A stretch of DNA of 5,014 bases from UPXZ01 sp047974405 (GTDB taxonomy: Bacteria > Bacteroidota > Bacteroidia > Bacteroidales > Paludibacteraceae), in assembly GCA_047974405.1 (NCBI GenBank), contig JBKECI010000026.1:1-5014 (forward strand), written 5' to 3'. Made by a program: the position numbers and the translations under genes. Shown here piece after piece: positions 1-5,014 of this stretch; the stretch's first letter is position 1; each line of letters opens with the position of its first letter. The notes beneath the pieces are model-generated. The model was not told the DNA's origin. It saw only the letters and a program-made list of their open reading frames with translations, and searched no databases.

Positions 1-740
1 ATGTTGTAGCTGTGGCTGTAGTACAAAACATTTTTTTGAAAAGCCGAATAGGCAGTCATATAAACCGGAAAATCTTGAGTTTCTCTTCCGAGTGGTTCTT
101 GTAAAATGTTTAAATCGCTTATACCTCCGCTTTCGTAGTTTTGATGATTGTTGGTTGCTGCCAAGGCATAAGCCGAATAGTGCTTCCCGCTGTATCTACC
201 AAAGAGCGACCCCGAAAATCGTTTTGCCGATTGATTGGCATATTCTCCGATGGCATAAATATAGTCGAGGTCGGCACCGAAATTTTTGTTTTTAGATGGG
301 CTTGTGGCAAATGTAAATTTCACTTGATCTTCTTTACGAAACGAAGAACCACCGGTACGATAGGTCAAATTGGTAAACGGAAACTTGACATCGTAAAATC
401 GGGTGCTGTTTATATCGGCAATGTAGGGACGGTATGGGTCTTCAAAAATAAAATCGGAGCCTTGCGGGCGCTTGAAATATATTTTTGATTGAATTGGAGA
501 CCCCAAATTTCCATTGTATGCGTTGGCAATACTAAAAGTATCTACCACATTATGATCTTGGAAGTTTAAAAAGGCTGTGTCGGGCGGAATGGTGTCTGCC
601 ACTGCTAATAATTCCGAAATCCGCCATGCTTTCATATAGCGACTTTTGGGAGGAGAGGTGGTTGAAATAGAGTCTGTCTGTTGTGCAAAAGTAATCAAAC
701 CAACTATTGCCATACAGAAAATAAAGAGAATTTTTTTCAT
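1..740 (-). CDS. Putative outer-membrane porin (Bacteroidota 'putative porin' family), N-terminal part, truncated by the window edge
   Basis: The frame is open from ATG at 740-738 to the left edge, giving 246 complete codons with no stop, so the C-terminal part is missing. Residues 1-19 form a classic signal peptide: MKK, then a hydrophobic stretch, then Ala19 before Gln-Gln. The mature start is Ser/Thr-rich. From about residue 38 there is a W-R-I-S segment and an acidic, proline-containing linker. Residues 75-200 resemble the Bacteroidota putative porin family (Pfam PF14121, as I recall it): 'NGNLGSP', 'YFKRP', 'FYDVKFPFTNLTYRTGG', then alternating aromatic and polar residues with 'GEYANQ' and 'GRYSG', typical of beta-barrel strands. 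Family members usually exceed 600 residues, so about one third is present. The inferred role is an outer-membrane barrel; the substrate is unknown. The gene is single and divergent from rpsF, with its own promoter box. There is no Shine-Dalgarno sequence. The family call rests on remembered motif similarity and not on a search. Confidence 0.8.
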   Translation of the reverse strand, partial: MKKILFIFCMAIVGLITFAQQTDSISTTSPPKSRYMKAWRISELLAVADTIPPDTAFLNFQDHNVVDTFSIANAYNGNLGSPIQSKIYFKRPQGSDFIFEDPYRPYIADINSTRFYDVKFPFTNLTYRTGGSSFRKEDQVKFTFATSPSKNKNFGADLDYIYAIGEYANQSAKRFSGSLFGRYSGKHYSAYALAATNNHQNYESGGISDLNILQEPLGRETQDFPVYMTAYSAFQKNVLYYSHSYN

Positions 741-773
741 CAAAAAAAAATGACTATGACACATTATTAATCG

Positions 774-781
774 CAAAGATA
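774..781 (-). promoter_or_regulatory. Bacteroidota -7 promoter box (TATCTTTG) for the putative porin gene
   Basis: Read on the minus strand this is TATCTTTG, an exact match to the Bacteroidota sigma-ABfr -7 consensus TAnnTTTG. It lies 33 bp upstream of the ATG at 740, which would give a start site near 767 and a leader of about 26 nt. No clear TTTG -33 element is seen about 20 bp further upstream, so the call rests on the -7 box and its position. Confidence 0.6.
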
Positions 782-965
782 CTATATTTTTCGATAAATG
801 AATTTTATTGTATGAGGTTATTCGTTTGTAAACGCATTTGTGTATAAAATTATTGTTCAAAAACAGTTTTGAAAAAAAACGTTTGGAATATTTAGTTTGG
901 ACAAAATATTGTTGGATGTATAAAACTCAAACAGTAAAAAGTTTTATCAATCAAATAATTATTCT

Positions 966-973
966 TACCTTTG
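966..973 (+). promoter_or_regulatory. Bacteroidota -7 promoter box (TACCTTTG) for rpsF-rpsR-rplI
   Basis: TACCTTTG is an exact match to the Bacteroidota -7 consensus TAnnTTTG. A weak -33 candidate, TTTT at 942-945 (3 of 4 to TTTG), precedes it with a 20-bp spacer. The expected start site near 980 gives an AT-rich leader of about 47 nt before the rpsF ATG. That leader holds no GC-rich hairpin, so the S6:S18-binding leader RNA known from other phyla is not apparent. Confidence 0.65.
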
Positions 974-1026
974 CAGTCCAAATTTTTTATATTATTAATC
1001 GTTAAAAAAAACAGGTAAAAACTATT

Positions 1027-1434
1027 ATGTTAAACCATTATGAAACCGTTTTCATTTTAACTCCCGTTTTGTCTGATGTACAGATGAAGGAAGCGGTAGA
1101 AAAGTTCAAAGCTGTTGTTATCGACAATGGCGGAGCCATTACCAATGAGGAGAATTGGGGTATGCGTAAGCTTGCTTACTCCATCCAAAAAAAATCGACA
1201 GGCTTTTACACCCTGTTGCAGTTTGATGCAGATCCATCGTTAATATCAACTTTGGAAATACAATTCCGTCGAGACGAGCGTGTTTTACGTTTTTTGACTT
1301 TCCGCTTGGACAAGTATGCGTATGAATATGCCGAAAAAAGGAAAAAAGTAAAATCTCAACCAAAGGAGACTAAAGAGCCTAAGGAAGTAGCAGAAAAAAC
1401 AGAAACAGAAGAAAAAACACAACAGGAGGATTAA
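1027..1434 (+). CDS. rpsF: 30S ribosomal protein bS6
   Basis: bS6 sits on the 30S platform and binds 16S rRNA as a heterodimer with bS18, encoded next. The 135-residue product has the family fold from residue 3: YETVFILTP (strand 1), helix 17-34, then 'NWGMRKLAYSIQKKSTGFYTLLQF' (44-66), and 'RRDERVLRFLTFRLDK' (81-96), the conserved region ending in strand 4. Residues about 104-135 form a Lys/Glu/Thr-rich, low-complexity tail, probably disordered, longer than in a short bS6 of about 100 residues. The start is fixed by the conserved N-terminus. It has A at -3 and -6, a Bacteroidota-type start context, and only a poor AGG at 1013-1015. The tail's last codons also supply the AGGAGG in front of rpsR, 3 bp downstream. 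First gene of a three-gene operon. Confidence 0.98.
   Translation: MLNHYETVFILTPVLSDVQMKEAVEKFKAVVIDNGGAITNEENWGMRKLAYSIQKKSTGFYTLLQFDADPSLISTLEIQFRRDERVLRFLTFRLDKYAYEYAEKRKKVKSQPKETKEPKEVAEKTETEEKTQQED
1424..1429 (+). promoter_or_regulatory. Strong Shine-Dalgarno AGGAGG for rpsR
   Basis: A perfect AGGAGG lies 8 nt before the rpsR ATG at 1438, inside the last codons of rpsF (Gln-Glu-Asp-stop). This is noteworthy because most genes in this phylum lack Shine-Dalgarno sequences, and the other non-ribosomal starts in the window have none. Confidence 0.75.
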
Positions 1435-1437
1435 ATA

Positions 1438-1707
1438 ATGGCAGCAAATCAAGGAGAAATCAGGTATTTAACTCCACCTACCGTGGATGTTAAAAAGAAA
1501 AAATATTGTCGTTTCAAAAAGAGTGGTATCAAATATATTGATTATAAAGACCCCGAATTTTTGAAGAAGTTTTTAAACGAGCAAGGGAAAATACTCCCTC
1601 GTCGTCTCACAGGTACTTCGTTGAAATATCAGCGTAAAGTGGCCCAAGCAGTGAAAAGAGCACGCCATTTGGCATTGCTCCCTTACGTTACAGATATGAT
1701 GAAATAA
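1438..1707 (+). CDS. rpsR: 30S ribosomal protein bS18
   Basis: bS18 binds the 16S rRNA central domain together with bS6. The 89-residue product is of normal size for the family. It has a basic N-terminal extension with a KKKK run (19-22) and one Cys (24), then 'IKYIDYKDPEFLKKFLNEQGKI' (31-52) and the core signature 'LPRRLTGTSLKYQRKVAQAV' (53-72), followed by 'KRARHLALLPYV' (73-84). The C-terminal TDMMK is a variant of the tail usual in Bacteroidota. The start is supported by the 3-bp gap after rpsF and AGGAGG at the ideal distance of 8 nt. In Bacteroidota bS18 is reported, with bS6 and bS21, to form the pocket that hides the 16S anti-Shine-Dalgarno tail, so its own strong Shine-Dalgarno sequence is of regulatory interest. 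Confidence 0.98.
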   Translation: MAANQGEIRYLTPPTVDVKKKKYCRFKKSGIKYIDYKDPEFLKKFLNEQGKILPRRLTGTSLKYQRKVAQAVKRARHLALLPYVTDMMK

Positions 1708-1719
1708 TTTTTTATAATC

Positions 1720-1724
1720 AGGAG
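1720..1724 (+). promoter_or_regulatory. Shine-Dalgarno AGGAG for rplI
   Basis: AGGAG, followed by A, lies 8 nt before the rplI ATG at 1733, the same spacing as for rpsR. It is in the 25-bp rpsR-rplI gap. Confidence 0.65.
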
Positions 1725-1732
1725 AACGAAAA

Positions 1733-2176
1733 ATGGAAGTTATTTTAAAAGAAGATATAGCAAATCTCGGCTACAAAGGCGATATTGTAAAAGTAAAAGA
1801 TGGGTACGGACGCAATTTCCTTATCCCTACCAAAAAAGCCGTCATCGCCAGTGAATCTGCCAAAAAAATGTTGGCAGAAGACAACAAACAACGCGCCCAC
1901 AAATTGGAGAAAATAAAGAATGATGCTCTCTCTTTGGCTGAAAAGTTGAAAGAGGTAACCTTAACTGTTGGGGCAAAAACAAGCTCAAGCGGCAAAATAT
2001 TTGGTGCCGTAAATAATATACAGATTGCCGACGCATTGGAAAAGGCAGGTTTTACTGTTGATAGAAAAGTTATCGCCATTAAAGAAAGTGTGAAAGAACT
2101 TGGCTTTTATAAGGCAACAGCAAAACTTCACAAAGAAGTAATCATAGAAATACCTTTTGAAGTAGTAGCAGAATAA
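1733..2176 (+). CDS. rplI: 50S ribosomal protein bL9
   Basis: bL9 binds 23S rRNA near the base of the L1 stalk and influences reading-frame maintenance. The 147 residues match the usual family length of about 150. The N-terminal RNA-binding domain (1-52) carries the signature pattern G13..G16....V21..GYGRNFLIP (24-32). A long connecting helix (about 41-75) is rich in Lys, Glu and Ala, and the C-terminal domain (76-147) has the conserved 'SSGKIFGAVNNIQIADAL' (85-102) and a closing beta strand 'HKEVIIEIPFEVV'. Nothing is truncated. It is the last gene of the rpsF operon and is followed after 20 bp by a strong hairpin terminator. Confidence 0.98.
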   Translation: MEVILKEDIANLGYKGDIVKVKDGYGRNFLIPTKKAVIASESAKKMLAEDNKQRAHKLEKIKNDALSLAEKLKEVTLTVGAKTSSSGKIFGAVNNIQIADALEKAGFTVDRKVIAIKESVKELGFYKATAKLHKEVIIEIPFEVVAE

Positions 2177-2196
2177 AGGATATTTTGTATTTGTAC

Positions 2197-2245
2197 AAAA
2201 AAACATAAGGCTGCCTCATTTTTTGAGGCAGCCTTATGTTTTTTT
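2197..2245. terminator. Bidirectional intrinsic terminator between rplI and the convergent MCE operon
   Basis: A perfect 22-bp inverted repeat (2197-2218 with 2224-2245) flanks a 5-nt T loop. The core is ACATAAGGCTGCCTCA and its complement. An A tract on the left and a T tract on the right (2239-2246) give a U-run after the hairpin in both directions. It can therefore end rplI transcription (plus) and, 17 bp past the stop at 2262, the mlaD-like gene (minus). Confidence 0.93.
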
Positions 2246-2261
2246 TATGGCGTTTTTTCTT

Positions 2262-3230
2262 TTATTTAGGGATGTTTTTATCGGGGAGTGGATAATTTTT
2301 CTTCTTTTTGCCAACAGCAGTATTCATAATCCAGCTGCCTTCAAGAGATTTGAGAGCGTGGCTTATTTGGTCTAAACCAGAATTTACCTTGATAATGGTG
2401 GAGTCGATATTTTGAGCCGTATTTTTATTGTTTAGTAGCAGCCCCACGGTACCCTCGCCAGAATTAATACTTTTGGCTGTTTGGTCAAGTTCTCCCACAA
2501 TGGTATTGGTACGGTCAGATACATTTCTCAGATTGCCCATAATGGATTTTATCTCATCGGTCAGTTCGTTGGAGTTTAGCAACTGCCCCATATCTCCCTT
2601 GCCGGAGTTAATTTTTCGTGTGATATTTTCCACCTCAGCCAGTGTAGAATTGAGTTTATCGGCTATTGGGGCAAACTTTGTTGTAAGCGTTTTATTGTTC
2701 AAAAGCTCTCCTATGTCCCCTTCGCCATTATTTATTTTTTGAGTCATAAAGTTCAGATTCGACATCACAGATCGTGTGTCGGTAAGGATTTCGTTGACTT
2801 GGGTAAGTAAATTTTCAATATCCACTCCGTATTTAGCGTTCAGTGTGTCGCCTTCCACAATTTGTCCGGAGTCGGATGTGCCGGAAGATACAACTAATAT
2901 TTTATTTCCCATTAGTCCATCTTGGCTTATTTCCACTATGGAATTTTTGTAAATGTATCGGGTGTAATCTTTTCTAATGGATAGTTTTAAAATAACTGTA
3001 CTGTCAGAGGTGATTTCAATATCTTTTACGTTGCCTACCGAAATACCGGAAAAACGGACGGAATTGCCCGGTACTACGCCTCTTATGTCATTAAATACGC
3101 AGTATATGAATGATTTTCTGTTGAACAAATTGTTTTTGCTGCCGATAAAATATATTGCCAAAACAAAAAGCGTAATGGCGGCAATTATAAAAAAGCCTAC
3201 TTTTATGGATTTATTTGTACTATTTTTCAT
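2262..3230 (-). CDS. mlaD: MCE-domain lipid-binding subunit of a phospholipid ABC transporter (MlaD-like)
   Basis: Predicted periplasmic substrate-binding subunit of the MlaE/MlaF transporter encoded just upstream, anchored in the inner membrane. Of the 322 residues, 10-30 form one transmembrane helix (N-terminus inside) and about 37-115 form an MCE domain, with 'FNDIRGVVPGNSVRFSGISVGNVKDIEI' (46-73), strands around 78-86 and 'ISQDGLMGNKILVVSSG' (101-117). The remaining 200 residues form a mostly helical tail with three related blocks: 166-179 INNGEGDIGELLNN, 207-220 INSGKGDMGQLLNS and 255-268 INSGEGTVGLLLNN. The C-terminus is lysine-rich (308-322). E. coli MlaD has about 180 residues, so the tail is long, as in other Bacteroidota MCE proteins. 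The gap to mlaF is 27 bp and there is no Shine-Dalgarno sequence. The family call is firm; the symbol is by analogy with E. coli. Confidence 0.92.
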   Translation of the reverse strand: MKNSTNKSIKVGFFIIAAITLFVLAIYFIGSKNNLFNRKSFIYCVFNDIRGVVPGNSVRFSGISVGNVKDIEITSDSTVILKLSIRKDYTRYIYKNSIVEISQDGLMGNKILVVSSGTSDSGQIVEGDTLNAKYGVDIENLLTQVNEILTDTRSVMSNLNFMTQKINNGEGDIGELLNNKTLTTKFAPIADKLNSTLAEVENITRKINSGKGDMGQLLNSNELTDEIKSIMGNLRNVSDRTNTIVGELDQTAKSINSGEGTVGLLLNNKNTAQNIDSTIIKVNSGLDQISHALKSLEGSWIMNTAVGKKKKNYPLPDKNIPK

Positions 3231-3257
3231 TGTTTGGGTGAGTGTGAATAATTATTT

Positions 3258-3992
3258 TTATAGAAAATAAGCCTTTATTTCTTTGTCGCTACTGTTACAC
3301 AATTCATCGTAAGTACCTTCGGCATAGAAAAGACCGTCTTTCAGTATTTTTATTTTATTGGTGGTTATTTTGGCGCATTTCATATCGTGGGTAATGATGA
3401 TAGACGATGCATTGTACTCTTCCTGCACTTTCAAAATCAATTCGCTGATTTCGCCTGATGTTACCGAATCCAAGCCTGTGGTAGGCTCATCATACAGTAT
3501 AATGTCGGGTTGCAATATTAAGGCTCTCGCCAGACCAATCCGTTTTTTCATTCCGCCCGAAAGTTCGGCCGGCATTTTATGGATGGCATCCAACAGTCCT
3601 ACGCTTTTGAGGGCTTGTTCTATCATTTGTTGTACTTCGTTCTTGTCTTTCAGCATTTGTGTGCGCCTGATGGGAAATTCTAAATTCTCCCATACGCTCA
3701 TCGAATCGTAGAGGGCGCCTCCTTGAAACAAATATCCAACTCTTTTTCTTACCTCGTTCAGTCTCTCTTCGGATATGGAAATCATATCTTGTCCAAAAAC
3801 GGTTATCTCTCCTTTATCGGGGTCCAGTAATCGCACAATGCATTTTGCTAGTACCGATTTTCCGGTTCCTGATTTTCCTAAAATACCTAAATTTTCGCCA
3901 CGATGCAGATCTAAACTTACCCCTCTCAGCACCTCTTTGTCTCCAAAAGCTTTTTTAAGATTCCTTACTGTTATTATCGTCTCTTTATCCAT
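3258..3992 (-). CDS. mlaF: ATP-binding subunit of MCE-type phospholipid ABC transporter (MlaF-like)
   Basis: Cytoplasmic ATPase that powers the MlaE-like permease. The 244-residue product has a complete set of ABC motifs: Walker A GKSGTGKS (39-46), Q-loop Gln90 in 'YLFQGGALYDSMSVWENLEFP' (87-107), signature LSGGM (144-148) followed by KKRIGLARAL, Walker B IILYDEP (164-170) with catalytic Glu169, D-loop GLDS (173-176) and switch His202. 'FQGGALYDSM(S)VWENVAFP'-like and 'LSGGMKKRIGLARA' motifs separate MCE-system ATPases from amino acid importers. It ends at AYFL, about 25 residues earlier than E. coli MlaF (269 residues), so the C-terminal extension that contacts MlaB in E. coli seems to be missing. 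The start ATG is 3 bp after the mlaE-like stop, indicating a tight operon. Confidence 0.95.
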   Translation of the reverse strand: MDKETIITVRNLKKAFGDKEVLRGVSLDLHRGENLGILGKSGTGKSVLAKCIVRLLDPDKGEITVFGQDMISISEERLNEVRKRVGYLFQGGALYDSMSVWENLEFPIRRTQMLKDKNEVQQMIEQALKSVGLLDAIHKMPAELSGGMKKRIGLARALILQPDIILYDEPTTGLDSVTSGEISELILKVQEEYNASSIIITHDMKCAKITTNKIKILKDGLFYAEGTYDELCNSSDKEIKAYFL

Positions 3993-3995
3993 ATA

Positions 3996-4817
3996 TTATT
4001 GAGGGATTAAAGTATTGGTAACCATAACCGCTATCAGGTCAATAACAAATATTGCCAGCGACGCAGAGACTACCGCCGAATTGGCTGCTATCCCTACCGA
4101 CTCTGTACCCTGTCCCGCCTGATAGCCTTTGTAAGCACCGATTAATCCGACAAAGAACCCAAAAAACACCGATTTGATAGTTGCCGGTATAATATCGATA
4201 AAATCGAGCATATTGAATGCGGTGCGCATAAAAAGCTGAAAACTGAAAGGCGATGAAAAGTTCATGGCCAGATAGGAACCGAACAGTCCGCATGCATCGG
4301 CAAAAAACACCAACAGAGGTATCATTATTGTAGTTGCTAAAACCCGCGTGGCAACTACAAATCCGAGCGGTTTTGTACCCGACACCTCCATAGCATCGAT
4401 TTGCTCCGTAACCTTCATAGCTCCAATCTCGGCTCCTATTCCCGAACTTATTTTTCCGGCGCAGAGCAAAGCAGTAATAGCCGGTCCGAGTTCTCTCAAT
4501 ACCGATACTGCCACCATACCGGGTATCATCGCTTCTGCCCCAAATTTTATCATTATGGGGCGAGACTGCATCGTGAGTACCAATCCCAGTATAAAACCGG
4601 TAATCGAAATGAGTCCCAGCGATTTGTTCCCCACCAAATAGGTTTGTTTCAGCAACTCTCTATGCTCAAAAGGCGGTGTGAACAACTGTTTTATTACCTT
4701 TATAGCAAAAAACGTGAGATCGCCCATGTTTTCAAAAGCCCGCTTAAGAAGTGTGGTGGTTTTGGGGAATAGGTTCATTCTGAGTTTATTTTTCTTTTGA
4801 GTTTTTTGGGAAAACAT
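3996..4817 (-). CDS. mlaE: Permease subunit of MCE-type phospholipid ABC transporter (MlaE-like)
   Basis: Inner-membrane permease that should dimerise and carry lipid between the membrane and the MCE subunit. In the 273-residue product the conserved MlaE core is clear: 'VGNKSLGLISITGFILGLVL' (62-81), MQSRP (83-87), 'VLRELGPAITALLCAGKISS' (106-125), 'GAEIGAMKVTEQIDAMEVSG' (128-147), then hydrophobic segments around 152-185 and 208-229, and 'GAYKGYQAGQGTESVGIAAN' (227-246) before the last helix (249-268). About five membrane segments plus an amphipathic N-terminal region are expected. The first gene of the operon. The start is uncertain: ATG at 4817 gives a basic extension (MFSQKTQKKNKLR), and an in-frame ATG at 4778 (Met14) is also plausible. 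Neither has a Shine-Dalgarno sequence; Met14 has A at -3. No confident promoter is seen upstream. Confidence 0.94.
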   Translation of the reverse strand: MFSQKTQKKNKLRMNLFPKTTTLLKRAFENMGDLTFFAIKVIKQLFTPPFEHRELLKQTYLVGNKSLGLISITGFILGLVLTMQSRPIMIKFGAEAMIPGMVAVSVLRELGPAITALLCAGKISSGIGAEIGAMKVTEQIDAMEVSGTKPLGFVVATRVLATTIMIPLLVFFADACGLFGSYLAMNFSSPFSFQLFMRTAFNMLDFIDIIPATIKSVFFGFFVGLIGAYKGYQAGQGTESVGIAANSAVVSASLAIFVIDLIAVMVTNTLIPQ

Positions 4818-4962
4818 TGAATTTGAAATGTAAAATTACTATTTTTTTAATATATATCGTTCCTTATGATAGAAAAACATCCGTTAAAATTCAAAAAAAT
4901 CCATTACTAACTTGTTTGTAAGCCGTTTATGGGGTGTTTTATGAGGTCGTTATGTGTTTTAA

Positions 4963-4997
4963 CAAAATGTATGTAGCTATGTATGTTCAAAATGTAT
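4963..4997 (+). repeat. Two direct copies of CAAAATGTAT, 25 bp apart
   Basis: CAAAATGTAT occurs at 4963-4972 and 4988-4997, start to start 25 bp (about 2.4 helical turns). The second copy abuts the TATCTTTG box at 4998. The repeat could be an activator or repressor site for the rightward gene beyond the edge or for the divergent mlaE operon. On the minus strand each copy reads ATACATTTTG, a TAnnnTTTG near-match to the -7 box with one extra base. In such AT-rich DNA chance is a real alternative. Confidence 0.35.
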
Positions 4998-5005
4998 TAT
5001 CTTTG
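4998..5005 (+). promoter_or_regulatory. Bacteroidota -7 promoter box (TATCTTTG) for a rightward gene outside the window
   Basis: TATCTTTG matches TAnnTTTG exactly and shares ten bases, TATCTTTGCG, with the porin promoter. The expected start site would be near 5012, so the gene it serves lies beyond the right edge. No convincing -33 element is visible about 20 bp upstream, so it is an edge call from one motif. Confidence 0.5.
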
Positions 5006-5014
5006 CGGGGCTTA

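Noticed and set aside
141..488. Plus-strand open frame of 115 codons
   Set aside because: It lies antisense to the porin-like gene, whose signal peptide and family motifs are clear. Its own translation resembles no family and has no promoter or ribosome-binding signal.
881..903. TTTG repeats with TTTAGTTTGG as a second rpsF promoter
   Set aside because: The spacing in TAgTTTG is one base short of the TAnnTTTG consensus, and the exact box at 966-973 is better placed.
1324..1431. Low-complexity AG-rich stretch as a possible tandem repeat or insertion
   Set aside because: It encodes the Lys/Glu-rich tail of bS6 in frame, has no regular repeat unit, and such tails are common in this protein family.
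1771..2079. Minus-strand open frame of 102 codons opposite rplI
   Set aside because: rplI is unambiguous on the plus strand; the reverse frame has no start context or family similarity.
3358..3711. Plus-strand open frame of 117 codons opposite the ATPase gene
   Set aside because: Antisense to the ABC signature and Walker B region of the mlaF-like gene; conserved codons explain its openness.
4401..4772. Plus-strand open frame of 123 codons within the permease gene
   Set aside because: Antisense to well-conserved mlaE coding sequence; composition is that of a shadow frame with no recognisable domain.

Overview
The window looks like a chromosomal segment of a Bacteroidota bacterium, probably Bacteroidales-like, though the order is a guess. 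The evidence is a low-GC, AT-rich composition, exact copies of the Bacteroidota -7 promoter element TAnnTTTG in front of genes, the conserved rpsF-rpsR-rplI ribosomal cluster, and a Bacteroidota-type 'putative porin'. There is no sign of a mobile element, phage, CRISPR array or tRNA. The content is core and envelope housekeeping.

Layout. From 740 down to the left edge on the minus strand lies the N-terminal part (246 codons) of a signal-peptide-bearing, outer-membrane beta-barrel-type protein; its 3' end is outside the window. A 286-bp AT-rich divergent intergenic region (741-1026) carries one promoter box for that gene and one for the rightward ribosomal operon. Genes rpsF (bS6), rpsR (bS18) and rplI (bL9) follow on the plus strand from 1027 to 2176, with gaps of 3 and 25 bp. 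A perfect 22-bp-stem hairpin (2197-2245) ends this operon and also ends the convergent operon from the right. That minus-strand operon, transcribed from about 4817 to 2262, encodes an MCE-type lipid transporter: MlaE-like permease, MlaF-like ATPase and MlaD-like substrate-binding protein, with gaps of 3 and 27 bp. The last 197 bp (4818-5014) are a second divergent intergenic region. It ends with a rightward promoter-like box whose gene lies outside the window.

How the genes work together. bS6 and bS18 form a heterodimer on the 30S platform; bL9 is a 50S protein. The three Mla-like proteins should form one inner-membrane complex moving phospholipids between the inner and outer membranes. No MlaB or MlaC partner is encoded beside them. 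The truncated porin-like gene is another outer-membrane function but is not in an operon with them.

No clearly new system is visible. The points most worth a second look are strong Shine-Dalgarno sequences in front of rpsR and rplI, in a phylum that largely ignores them and where bS18 and bS6 help block that recognition; a three-fold GEG..G.LLN repeat in the long C-terminal tail of the MlaD-like protein; and an MlaF that ends short in a locus without mlaB.
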